Assembly: GCA_964584815.1 (NCBI GenBank)
Contig: CAZPBO010000017.1
Coordinates: 1-38,525 of the forward strand
Length of the DNA stretch: 38,525 bases
DNA from: CAZPBO01 sp964584815
GTDB taxonomy: Bacteria > Planctomycetota > SKW154
Direction: 5' to 3'
Positions 24,887 through 33,790 of the stretch are shown piece after piece (position 1 is the stretch's first letter; the number at the start of each line of letters is the position of its first letter). A program made the position numbers and the translations under genes. Below the pieces are notes generated by a model, which searched no databases, was not told the DNA's origin, and worked only from the letters and a program-made list of their open reading frames with translations.

Positions 24887-27014
24887 CCTTGTCCTGCTCG
24901 TCTGTTTTGTGTTCGCGCAGCAGAAGATTCCCGAGGTGCGGGAGTGGGATTATATCGTCTTAAAACACGGTCGCCTTCTGGTTGGACGCATCGTTGAGGA
25001 GAAAAAGAGCAAAATCATCTTTTCTCCACGCCGCAACCCCGCACTCAAATATCCCATCCCCCGCGACTCCATAGTTGACATAAAGCGCCGTCAGAGTCCC
25101 CAAGAAGCCTTCCAGCACCGCATAAAACAGGCAAAAACCCCAGAAACTGTGCTTGAGACCATAAAATGGGCGCTCAAATACCCGCAAATCCATCAACAGG
25201 CGGTCAAAACACTTCATCTGTGGTGTTGCAAAGGGCAAAAGAACGCGGAATTCTACCGCCTTTTGCTGTTTCTTGTCCGCCAGAAGGCGGCAGATGAAGG
25301 ACGCGCCTTAAGCAAGGAAGAACTTGACATGCTCCTTGACGCATTGGATGCGCAAAAGACCGCAGACAAGGAACTCCTCCTTGAGAAAGCATCGCTTCTG
25401 CTTGAGGCAGGATTTGTGTCATCTGCCCGCAGGATTCTGAAAAACGAGAAGATGAGCGGCAAATCGGAGATAAGGAGGCTTCTGCTTCTGGGAAAAGCCT
25501 CTCTTGCGTGCGGTATGGTAGAGGAGGCGCTTTCGGACGCAGAAGAGGCGTTGAAAACCGCCCCCAAGAACGCGCAACTCCTCGCTATAAAAGCGCGCGC
25601 ACTCCTTGCGCTCAACAAACCTGATGATGCGCTTTTGAGCATCCAGCAACTCAAGGAGAGCGAACCTCTGTGGTTTGTTAGCCACACGCTTGAGGCAACA
25701 GCGCTCTACCTTAAGGGCGACCTTGAAGGCGCAATGGCGGCGCTCAACAGAGCATCCAGCCTCTGCAAGCCGTCATCAGACCTGCTCTGCGATACGGCGC
25801 AGGTTCTGCTTTTGCGGGGGCAGGTCTATACGGCGCTTGCGAAACTGAAAGAGGCGGAGAAGGCGGGCGTGAGTTGGCGCGTTCGCTACCTTGAGGCGCT
25901 ATGCAAGAAGGTTCTGGGAGATGAGGGGTGGCAGAAAGCCTTAAGCGAGGCAGCAGGGATGGAGGATGCACCACCGTTTGTGGTGTGGCAGAACGCCGCG
26001 GCGCTCTTTGAAGGCGCTCTTTACGATGAGTCAGAAAAAGAAGCCAGAAGGGCGCTTGAGGCAGGTTTTGCACCGGAACAATGCTGGGAACTTATGGCGC
26101 GTTGCCGCCTCGCAAAAGGCGACGCAGAAGCCGCCTACCGCTTCGCCCTCTACTCCCTTGCCGCAAACCCTCACCACCACCCCGCCCTCATCATCCTCTA
26201 CCGCATACAAGCAAAAACCGACCCCAAACGCGCTGTTCGCAGACTCATTGAAGCCTACCAAATCGCACCCAACGACCCCCAACTCCTGCGCTGGCTCACC
26301 TACCATTTCTACACTCACAGAAGGTATGAGAAGGCAAAGACATACCTCAGCGCACTTGAAAGTGTCTTAAATGATGACTACACAAAACTCCTAAAAGATA
26401 TGCTCTGGCGGGTGGAGAACCTCGTCTTGTGGGAGGACAAGTTTCAAAGAGAGGATTCAGTAGATGTAGGGCGTGGCTGGCTGGAGGAGGGGGAAAAGCA
26501 AGGCGGTCTTGAATGGGAGACCGTGGGCGGCAAACTGCAGGTTGAGGACAAAGCAAAAAGCGGTGGAGACGCCTTCCTTCTGCGGGAGGAAGGACGGCTT
26601 TTCCGCATAGAGGCGGAGGTGGATATATCGGGTCTGACTTCAGGCAGGGTGGGGGTTGTTTTCGGGACAAAAGGTGTAAAAAGAGCGCTGCAAGCGTGGA
26701 TTGCCGTCTGGGCTGACCCAAAAGGCGGCGTTTGGTGGAACACAGGGTCTGCTTGGATGCGTCCAAGAACAGAACAGAAAGAGCCCCATCAGACGACGGG
26801 AGGAACGCTGACACTGGCACTTGAGTTGGCAGACGCCAAAAAGAACATATGGCGCGTTTTTGTCAACGGCAAGAAGATAGCGGAAATTGAAGGCGACAAG
26901 GGTCTTGGCGGAACGAAGGTGCGGCTGGCGGGGCTATTCATCCGCACTGTTGAGGGTGAAGGTGGAAAAGCCGTCTTCAGTTGGGTCAGAATCTACAGGA
27001 GGAAAAAAGAGTGA
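24873..27014 (+). CDS. Exported TPR-repeat protein with C-terminal laminin-G-like domain
   Basis: A very short signal peptide (MRTSSLVLLVCFVFA, cut before QQK) is followed by an SH3-like segment at about 22-72 (HGRLLVGRIVEE, IPRDSIVDIKRR). Residues about 100-500 are helical TPR repeats, for example SCGMVEEALSDAEEALKTAP-type and DDALLSIQQLKE units. From about 520 to the end lies a beta-sandwich of laminin-G/concanavalin type (EDKFQREDS, FRIEAEVDISGLTSGRVGVV, FVNGKKIAEIEGDKG, VFSWVRIYRR). AAGGAGG precedes the ATG. In the pilus operon a periplasmic TPR protein could act as a pilotin or assembly scaffold (compare PilF), but the sugar-binding-like end is unusual. The stop overlaps the GTG of the next gene. 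Confidence 0.75.
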   Translation: MRTSSLVLLVCFVFAQQKIPEVREWDYIVLKHGRLLVGRIVEEKKSKIIFSPRRNPALKYPIPRDSIVDIKRRQSPQEAFQHRIKQAKTPETVLETIKWALKYPQIHQQAVKTLHLWCCKGQKNAEFYRLLLFLVRQKAADEGRALSKEELDMLLDALDAQKTADKELLLEKASLLLEAGFVSSARRILKNEKMSGKSEIRRLLLLGKASLACGMVEEALSDAEEALKTAPKNAQLLAIKARALLALNKPDDALLSIQQLKESEPLWFVSHTLEATALYLKGDLEGAMAALNRASSLCKPSSDLLCDTAQVLLLRGQVYTALAKLKEAEKAGVSWRVRYLEALCKKVLGDEGWQKALSEAAGMEDAPPFVVWQNAAALFEGALYDESEKEARRALEAGFAPEQCWELMARCRLAKGDAEAAYRFALYSLAANPHHHPALIILYRIQAKTDPKRAVRRLIEAYQIAPNDPQLLRWLTYHFYTHRRYEKAKTYLSALESVLNDDYTKLLKDMLWRVENLVLWEDKFQREDSVDVGRGWLEEGEKQGGLEWETVGGKLQVEDKAKSGGDAFLLREEGRLFRIEAEVDISGLTSGRVGVVFGTKGVKRALQAWIAVWADPKGGVWWNTGSAWMRPRTEQKEPHQTTGGTLTLALELADAKKNIWRVFVNGKKIAEIEGDKGLGGTKVRLAGLFIRTVEGEGGKAVFSWVRIYRRKKE

Positions 27015-27643
27015 GACGCGCTTTTACCTTGATTGAACTCTTAATTGTGATTGTCATCATCGGCATTCTGATAACGATTGTGTTGACGGTTCCACAACAC
27101 TTAATAACTAAGGGCAAGATAACCGAGACACGCGTTTTTTTGACGCAGATAACGCAGGCGACCGAGGCATATCACGACGATGACTTAGCAGGAGCAGGCG
27201 ACTATCCGCCAACATCATTACGCGCCGATGGTGCCGGCACAAACGGTGTCAACGACGGCATTGAGTCGCTGCTGGCACATCTTGTAAGCCAGAAAGGCGG
27301 TCCATTTTTGACCGACATAAAGCCCGACAAGCAAATCTCCAACACCGACCACGACTCTATAACAGGCTGGAATCCAAACTGGATATTCGGCGACACAAAA
27401 GCACGCGAACTTTGCGACTCCTGGGGCAACCCGCTCGTCTACTTTCACAACCGCGATTACAAGAATCCCCACTCCTATATGGTGCGTTACCGCTGTGCCA
27501 ACTCCCGCGACCAGATTGTAAGACCCCAAATCCATAGAAAACTCGGCACCTATCCGCGTTTCTCATCCTTTATGCTCTGGTCTTTCGGACCCAACGGGAA
27601 AAACGAAAATGGCGAGGGAGATGACATCACCAATTGGAAGTAA
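27011..27643 (+). CDS. GspG-like major pseudopilin
   Basis: The GTG at 27011 (GTGA overlap, AGGAGG 8 bases upstream) gives MRRA followed by FTLIELLIVIVIIGILI, the type IV prepilin N-terminus with Glu at +5. The residue before the cleavage point is Ala, where Gly is usual, and the leader has only four residues. The C-terminus is diagnostic of GspG: DSWGNPLVYF and FGPNGKNENGEGDDITNW, the calcium-binding loop and terminal D-I-x-N-W. The protein is 210 residues, longer than the usual 140-150, with an insert between the helix and the loop (about residues 60-120). An alternative start at 26981 lies inside the previous gene. Filament subunit of the inner-membrane pseudopilus. Confidence 0.87.
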   Translation: MRRAFTLIELLIVIVIIGILITIVLTVPQHLITKGKITETRVFLTQITQATEAYHDDDLAGAGDYPPTSLRADGAGTNGVNDGIESLLAHLVSQKGGPFLTDIKPDKQISNTDHDSITGWNPNWIFGDTKARELCDSWGNPLVYFHNRDYKNPHSYMVRYRCANSRDQIVRPQIHRKLGTYPRFSSFMLWSFGPNGKNENGEGDDITNWK

Positions 27644-28961
27644 GGGCTTCACCTTACTTGAGTTGCTTATGGTGATACTCATCATAGGGATACTGATGGG
27701 TATAGGGATTGGTGTGACGATGTCGCTGACGAGGAAGCAGGAGTTCGCGGCGACGGCGGCGAGTCTGCGTGCGTTTGTGGCGCTTGCTGCTGCGGGCGCG
27801 CGCCTTACGCACGCACCCACCGCCATCAAAGTCATCCCACACCAGAACTGCGCCTATTACCTGCGCACCGTTGAAACCCTCTTCTTCCGCTTTGAAGACC
27901 TGGCATCGGGACAGGAAAAGATTCACAGCGCCTACGGCATCCCCGCAACCCCTCACAATGTCTCCCCCACAGAGGGAGTTGTTGGAGTGGGTGCAGAATT
28001 TGGAACAGACCCGCAACTCAAACTCGCCGACTCCTATGTTTCCGTTGCTCCGCAGAACATAAAAAACCCCGCTCAGGGGCTTTATCTTTCGGTCTGGCTC
28101 TACCCCGGCGACTTCCGCTCTAACAAATTCCTCTCCCTGCGGAAGGAAGTGACAGGGGAGGACGGACTGCCCAAGTGGAGCGATTTCAAGCAGATGTATG
28201 AGAACGAGATGCGCTTTGCTGTTCTTTGTCGCCGCGACTGCTTCTTCCTATACCTCACCGAATCCTACGCTCTTGAATTCGGCTTCTACAACGGCGAGAA
28301 GGGCTATTTCCGCACAAGGGGCAATGTTATCCGCCCCAATGTCTGGCAACTGGTTGAGGTGATATACGATGGGGTCAGGCTTAATATCCGTGTTGACACT
28401 ATCTCCTTAAGCGTCTTTTATGTGGAGGAGGAGCAACTCGTGCCGCTTGACTGTGTTGAGGAGGAGAAACTGCAGAAAGCGTTGCCCCAGAAGGTGCCGG
28501 AGTTGGATGAGCCGTTGACGATAAGCGCGCCTGACTTTTCGTTTTACGGCGCGATGGACGAGGTGCGCGTGGGTGGAGTCGTGGTGGAGCAAAAGTTCTC
28601 CCCTCCAGGCGCTGTCCTTATGCATCATCCTATCATCGGACCTGAGACAGGATATAAACCGGAATGGGTTCACTTCGGAACCGACGGTCGCCTTGACCCG
28701 CACTACCACGCCACAGAAGCCCAACTGCTTCTGACCAACAACCCTTACTACAAACCCAGAAAACCTGTGGTAATTGATGCGATGCGCAAAGGTGGTGTGC
28801 TGTCCAAACCGCCCGACTATGAGGAGTTCACAAAGAAGGAGAAGAAACAGCGGGCAACGCCGCAGAGCAAGGTGGCACTGGTGCGAGTTCTACCATCAGG
28901 CGCGGTGCTGCTTGAGATGTATAAATGGAGTGAAGTCATGGCGGCGGAGGAAGAGCAATGA
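27609..28961 (+). CDS. GspH-like pseudopilin with laminin-G-like insert
   Basis: A prepilin N-terminus, GFTLLELLMVILIIGILMG, follows a leader of 13 residues starting at 27609, or nine starting at 27621; the second start has no good spacing and I kept the first. The protein is 450 residues, against about 150-180 for a usual GspH. Residues about 156-322 resemble a laminin-G/concanavalin lectin fold: GLYLSVWLYPGDF, VWQLVEVIYDGVRLNIRVD, FYGAMDEVRVGGV. That would put a possible glycan- or protein-binding domain on a pilus subunit. The first 35 bases overlap the end of gspG-like. The stop overlaps the next ATG. Confidence 0.75.
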   Translation: MAREMTSPIGSKGFTLLELLMVILIIGILMGIGIGVTMSLTRKQEFAATAASLRAFVALAAAGARLTHAPTAIKVIPHQNCAYYLRTVETLFFRFEDLASGQEKIHSAYGIPATPHNVSPTEGVVGVGAEFGTDPQLKLADSYVSVAPQNIKNPAQGLYLSVWLYPGDFRSNKFLSLRKEVTGEDGLPKWSDFKQMYENEMRFAVLCRRDCFFLYLTESYALEFGFYNGEKGYFRTRGNVIRPNVWQLVEVIYDGVRLNIRVDTISLSVFYVEEEQLVPLDCVEEEKLQKALPQKVPELDEPLTISAPDFSFYGAMDEVRVGGVVVEQKFSPPGAVLMHHPIIGPETGYKPEWVHFGTDGRLDPHYHATEAQLLLTNNPYYKPRKPVVIDAMRKGGVLSKPPDYEEFTKKEKKQRATPQSKVALVRVLPSGAVLLEMYKWSEVMAAEEEQ

Positions 28962-31900
28962 GAGGTTTTGCGTTGATTCTTGTTCTTGTTGCGCTCACAT
29001 TCCTGGTGGCGGTGGGACTTCCGTTTGCGATAGCGACGGGATATCAGCGGGTTCTGGCGGAGAACGCGCTGCGGCAGAAGCGGGCATATCTGGCGGCACT
29101 CGGTGCCCTCAACCACGCCATCGCATCCCTCCGTAAAACCAACACAGACGCAGAGCACTCCGCGCTCCTTGCCACATCCCAAAGCAGCGACGGCTCCGAG
29201 CAAGCACTTCTCACACAGTCTCATAACAGCACCCCCGACTACGACAGCGAAGACGAATTCCTTGTTGAGCCGCTCACCCCGCAGTCACTGGGTGAGGGAA
29301 ACGACGACCTGCTTCAGAGTCGGGTTGTGATGTGGGCGCGGGCACAGGATGAAAACGCCTTTGTCAATGTGAACTCCGCCTCACCGTGGCTTATTGCAAA
29401 CCTTCTGGGAGTAGCGCGGCTCAAAAAGAAGATATCCTACAACACAACAAAGATAGAGTTGGATGACGCATCTTTTCTGTTCAGCGACGGCGACCCCGAG
29501 ACGGTGGACGGTTTTGTGCGTGTGGGCAGGGAATACATCGCCTACCGCCACATAGAGGGCAACACCCTAACGGGCTGCATACGGGGTCTGTTTCTGAATC
29601 CGCGGACACACGAGGCGGGGGAGTTGGTGTGGGACGGTCGCGCTTTCAAAATAGCCGCTCACAGGACAGAAGCCGTCAAAGGCGCTCTGACTCTCTTTGA
29701 AACACCGCAGGCGATACGGCAGGTGGCGCTGTGGTGCCGCTTTGACACCATCGCAGAGGTGCTCAAATACCGCCGCCTCTTCTTTGAACAACTCAAAGAA
29801 TACGGCGTCACCCCAGAAGATTTGGAAAATGCAGGCATTGACCCAAACGCCTTGAAGACCCCTCAAGACTGGGAAAAGCCCACAATTCCCGACAATGTGG
29901 ACTCACTTCTGCGCAAATACGGAGTTGACCCCAAAGCAATACAGGAGGGGATGGAGCCACGGGAGTTGCTGCTGCTTTCCCGCTACGCCCAGCGCTTGTC
30001 GCGGATGCTGGGTGGCGGCGACCAGAACCGCCGTCAAAGACGCTTCAACAGGCGGCTTCAGGACCTCCTTGACTCCCTCGGTCTGGACGCGGAAGGATTC
30101 TTCAAAAAATTCCTTGAGGAGGTGGAGGACTACTACTCAAAAAGAGGGAAGTTTCTGAAGAGGTATTTTCCGCAGGCGTTGCGCGACTTGGCATCACTGC
30201 GGCGGCTTGCCGACCTTGAGACGATTGACGCCCTCACCTATAAGCGCTTTGAGCCTTACATAACCACATTCTCGCTGCGGGATGACGACTGGAGTGAGCC
30301 AGGACTTCTTGTGTCGGATGTGCCTCTGGAGCAGGAGGAGGGCTTCTGGACACGGCGTGTGATACGCATAAGCGGCTCTTGCAGTCGCTACATAAACCGC
30401 GGCACCGTTCTACGCATATATACCGAAAATGGAGAGGAGTTTGCGACGGTTTCGGGACGCTGGGGCAGCACGATATATCTTGAGCGGGAGTTGCGCGGCA
30501 CATACACCGCCGGCGAAGCGTGGGTGCAGGCGATGCTGCGCCACCCCGTCAACATCAATGCCTGCGACGACCGCGTCTTAAAAGCCTTACTTGTTGGTCT
30601 CACATTCCGCACATATGAGTCGCTGCCTGAAGTGGCAAAGATTTTCTGGAAACTGACGGGCAGGGAGATAGAGCAGGATTATGTGACGCCGGAGGAGGCG
30701 GACGCGGTTATAGCGCGCATACGCGCCAACCCGCCACACAACCACCAACAACTGCGCGACATCCTACAGGCTGCAGCCGAAGCAGGTGAAATCTCACAAC
30801 AAGACGCCCTTGCTATCATCACAAACGCCATAAATGCAAACGACCCCAATCTCGCCGTCTCCACTGCCCCTTTCTGCTACGCATCAAAGGATGCTTTCCG
30901 CATAAACGCATATGGTGTGGTTTTGGGCGGTGAGGGACAGGAGTTGGCGCGCTGCCACATCCGCGCCTCCGTTATCACATCCCCAACAAAAAAACTCTCC
31001 TGGATGCTTGACTCCCAGCGCGACTTGTCGGACGGCGTGGTGCGTTACGCCAACCGCACAACGGGTTACCGTTCCGTAATCGCCTTTCCCGGGCGCCTTA
31101 TGCATATGCTCTACAGCGGACCGCGTGATTTGCTGCCACAGCGCAACGAACCTGCGGTCTTCCCAGATACGACACACGACCCCCAGCAGGCGCATCTGCG
31201 CCTCTGGTCGTCCCGCGATGGCAGCGGATTCCTCTTTGTCCAACACTTTGACACAACCTACGACGGCGAAGATATATCGCCGCTTCCGTTTGATGTGCGC
31301 AGGCAGTTCCCCACCCAGAAGGCGGGGGTGCGAAGGGCGGTCACAATGATGGCGCCGGGGCTGTTCGCCTGCTGGATAAAGTTGCAGAACCCCGCTGGGG
31401 GGTTTTATCTGTTTGACACAGGAGGGTTGGGGGAGAAGGAGGACCGTATTTGCTGCTTTTACGATGGGAAACAGTTGGTGCTGCGGGTTGCGGATGCGAC
31501 GATGGAGGAGAAGGCGGCGGAGATACGCGCCGATTTCGTCTTTGAGCCGAACAGGTGGTATCACATAGCGGCAATGTGGCGGGGCTGCTGCTTTGGCGAC
31601 CTACAACTCTGGGTGGACGGAACACCTGTTGGAAGCCAGACAAACTATGCCCGCCTCGCCGTAGATATTGACGAAAAAACCATATCTATCCCTGTGGACG
31701 ACGCTCAAGCCCTCAACCTTGAACGCCCAGACCCTCAAAATGGTATTCGTCCTGCAATAAAGGTTGGTGACGAGGTTATGGAGGTGGAGCAGATAAGCGG
31801 CAACACTTTGGTTGTGAGGTGGGTGGTGCAGGGGAAACAGAAGGTGCGTGCTGCCTGTAGGGGAACACGCCCGACGCGTCACCTGCGTGGAACCATAGTT

Positions 31901-33790
31901 GAACCGCTGGGGTATTCGGTGCGGTTGGGAGAGGCGGTGCGTGTGGGCGGCGCCACCCTCCTCGACCCCATCCCACAAAACACGCCCATCACAACTGTTC
32001 GTCCGTGGAAAAAGGGAGAGAAAAGGCTGGACACCATAATACCCGTTATCTCAACCGACGGCTTTCCGACACAGGGTGTGATACAGGTCGGAGGGGAACG
32101 GGTGCTTTACGGCTCAAAAACACAGGACGCTTTTACAAACTGCACACGCGGGGTGGACGGGACATCACAGGCACCTGTGATGCCGGGGATTCCGGTTGTC
32201 TTGGCGGGTTTCCGCGTCACTGACACATCCGACTACAAAAAGCGCGGATATGTCCAGATTGATGACGAGTGGATAAAGTATCGGCTTTCTGACGATGAGC
32301 GTCTGAAAGGGTATATGCTCTTTGACAGAGGGGGCTCATCAGGCGGCTCCAGAACGCCACCAAGAGGTCCGCAACCTGTGCCTGTGCAACCGCGTCCCGT
32401 TCCAGTTCGTCCCCGTCCTGTCCCACCAGGCGGACAGCAACGCCCCTGGCAACCCAAACCCATAAGACCTATTCCCCATCCTGGTGGGGATTCTTCCCAT
32501 TTCGTCTTTCTGCAGAGTGCTCCAACGGACGCTGCTCGTGGAACCTGCGACACCCAGCCACAGGAACACGCGGTTGGCGCAAAAGTGATTCCGGTCTTCT
32601 CTGTCAGGGGAAGGCTTTGCGGCGGCGGCGACCTCGTCACCATCCTTGACAACTCCGAAAGCAGTCCGCGCAAAGCACTTATGCGCATAAACCACACGCA
32701 CAACAACCTTGTCGCCTTCACCGATTTCGTTCCTCGTCGTTTTGAAACCAGCCCCTGGGGCAGACTTCTGAAATTCCCGTCAGGCGAGTTGCCGACATAT
32801 CTTGCGCCGCAAGGATTGCTCGCCGCATCCGCCCTTGCCACAACCCGCACCTCACCCGCAGGAAAGTTTGACGAGATTGTCATAACAAGGGTCAATCCAC
32901 TATCAATCACTGTGGACACAAACAGCGGCGCCTCCCTAACACTCAATACTCCAAGGTGGAGAGGACGAACGGTTTGTGGGCTTGTGCGGGTTGATGAAGA
33001 AGTTGTGTTCCTGAAAAGCGACGGTAGCGTCATCAGGGGGCTTTTCGGTAGTGTTCCAACGGAGGCGCCACGCGGCACTAAGGCGCTGTTCCTGCCGTTT
33101 CCGTATCCTTATGAGTTCAACGGAGCGATATCGGCGGACTCTTTTGCGCTTTCGGTGGTGCCATCGCGCTCTTTTGGGCGTGTGCCATACCAGCCGGGAG
33201 GGCGTGGCGTCGCCTTCCTCGCCTGCTACGATGCAGGTGGCAGGTTTTTGGGTGTTCTGCCCACCCGTGCCGCAAGATACCGCTACGCCGACAATTATGG
33301 CGCACCCTGCTTTGACTCCGCATTCGGAACTCAACACCTAACTGGCGCCACCCCCGCCTTCGCACTCGCCATCCCATATAGATACATTGACTTATACGGG
33401 GAGCGGACATGGTCGTCGCAGGGTGTCTATTTTGAGGCACGGCGCGTTATCCCAAGGGCGCGCTTCCTGTCCGTCCACTGGGACGCCGATACGCCCCCAG
33501 GAACACGGGTCATTGTCGCCGTTCGCGTTGACGGCACGCCTTCCTGGGACGCAGAACCAGCAAAACCCGATGAGAAGGACAAACGCGGTAAACTGCTCCT
33601 CTTCAGCAACCCTGAAGGCGAAAACTTTATTGGTGTTACAGGCTCAAAGATTGAGGTGCGCGTTTATCTCACCTATATCCCTGGGGCGTACGAGCAGGGA
33701 CTCTGGAAGGAGACACCCACTTTGCGTTCCATAACGATTGAGTATGAGAGCCAGACGCAGGTGAGATGGCTTGAGGTGTTGAGCCGATGA
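28958..33790 (+). CDS. Giant GspK-like minor pseudopilin with laminin-G domain and repeated motifs
   Basis: This 1610-residue protein is about five times the length of a usual GspK. The N-terminus is MRG then FALILVLVALTFLVAVG, with Leu in place of Glu at +5, as expected for GspK. Two helix-hairpin-helix-like segments, VNVNSASPWLIANLLGV (from 136) and VNINACDDRVLKALLVGL (from 531), and the a-d-a-v-i-a-r-i-r stretch after the second match GspK. Residues about 797-905 form a laminin-G-like domain (GLFACWIKLQ, WYHIAAMW, LQLWVDGTPVG). A motif of the form G-x-V-x-V-G-x-E ... R-G recurs at about 185, 930, 1036, 1092 and 1337, and one copy is split by a proline-rich stretch (1131-1177). ATGA overlaps on both sides. 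GspK caps the pseudopilus tip in known systems; a large tip organ is inferred. Confidence 0.8.
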   Translation: MRGFALILVLVALTFLVAVGLPFAIATGYQRVLAENALRQKRAYLAALGALNHAIASLRKTNTDAEHSALLATSQSSDGSEQALLTQSHNSTPDYDSEDEFLVEPLTPQSLGEGNDDLLQSRVVMWARAQDENAFVNVNSASPWLIANLLGVARLKKKISYNTTKIELDDASFLFSDGDPETVDGFVRVGREYIAYRHIEGNTLTGCIRGLFLNPRTHEAGELVWDGRAFKIAAHRTEAVKGALTLFETPQAIRQVALWCRFDTIAEVLKYRRLFFEQLKEYGVTPEDLENAGIDPNALKTPQDWEKPTIPDNVDSLLRKYGVDPKAIQEGMEPRELLLLSRYAQRLSRMLGGGDQNRRQRRFNRRLQDLLDSLGLDAEGFFKKFLEEVEDYYSKRGKFLKRYFPQALRDLASLRRLADLETIDALTYKRFEPYITTFSLRDDDWSEPGLLVSDVPLEQEEGFWTRRVIRISGSCSRYINRGTVLRIYTENGEEFATVSGRWGSTIYLERELRGTYTAGEAWVQAMLRHPVNINACDDRVLKALLVGLTFRTYESLPEVAKIFWKLTGREIEQDYVTPEEADAVIARIRANPPHNHQQLRDILQAAAEAGEISQQDALAIITNAINANDPNLAVSTAPFCYASKDAFRINAYGVVLGGEGQELARCHIRASVITSPTKKLSWMLDSQRDLSDGVVRYANRTTGYRSVIAFPGRLMHMLYSGPRDLLPQRNEPAVFPDTTHDPQQAHLRLWSSRDGSGFLFVQHFDTTYDGEDISPLPFDVRRQFPTQKAGVRRAVTMMAPGLFACWIKLQNPAGGFYLFDTGGLGEKEDRICCFYDGKQLVLRVADATMEEKAAEIRADFVFEPNRWYHIAAMWRGCCFGDLQLWVDGTPVGSQTNYARLAVDIDEKTISIPVDDAQALNLERPDPQNGIRPAIKVGDEVMEVEQISGNTLVVRWVVQGKQKVRAACRGTRPTRHLRGTIVEPLGYSVRLGEAVRVGGATLLDPIPQNTPITTVRPWKKGEKRLDTIIPVISTDGFPTQGVIQVGGERVLYGSKTQDAFTNCTRGVDGTSQAPVMPGIPVVLAGFRVTDTSDYKKRGYVQIDDEWIKYRLSDDERLKGYMLFDRGGSSGGSRTPPRGPQPVPVQPRPVPVRPRPVPPGGQQRPWQPKPIRPIPHPGGDSSHFVFLQSAPTDAARGTCDTQPQEHAVGAKVIPVFSVRGRLCGGGDLVTILDNSESSPRKALMRINHTHNNLVAFTDFVPRRFETSPWGRLLKFPSGELPTYLAPQGLLAASALATTRTSPAGKFDEIVITRVNPLSITVDTNSGASLTLNTPRWRGRTVCGLVRVDEEVVFLKSDGSVIRGLFGSVPTEAPRGTKALFLPFPYPYEFNGAISADSFALSVVPSRSFGRVPYQPGGRGVAFLACYDAGGRFLGVLPTRAARYRYADNYGAPCFDSAFGTQHLTGATPAFALAIPYRYIDLYGERTWSSQGVYFEARRVIPRARFLSVHWDADTPPGTRVIVAVRVDGTPSWDAEPAKPDEKDKRGKLLLFSNPEGENFIGVTGSKIEVRVYLTYIPGAYEQGLWKETPTLRSITIEYESQTQVRWLEVLSR
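32350..32490 (+). other. Proline-rich linker inside the GspK-like gene
   Basis: The region encodes repeated P-x-P-x pairs (PVPVQPRPVPVRPRPVPP and PWQPKPIRPIPHP), about residues 1131-1177. It lies inside what looks like a single repeat unit, whose second half (RGTCDTQPQEHAVGAKVIP) follows after the linker. Confidence 0.55.

Noticed and set aside
32350..32490. Possible DNA tandem repeat or CRISPR-like array
   Set aside because: The repetition is a proline-codon low-complexity stretch without regular units or spacers, and stays in frame with the gene.
32233..33078. A 281-codon open frame on the minus strand
   Set aside because: It lies wholly inside the GspK-like gene, whose product has recognisable domains. 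The opposite frame has no family resemblance and reflects high GC content.
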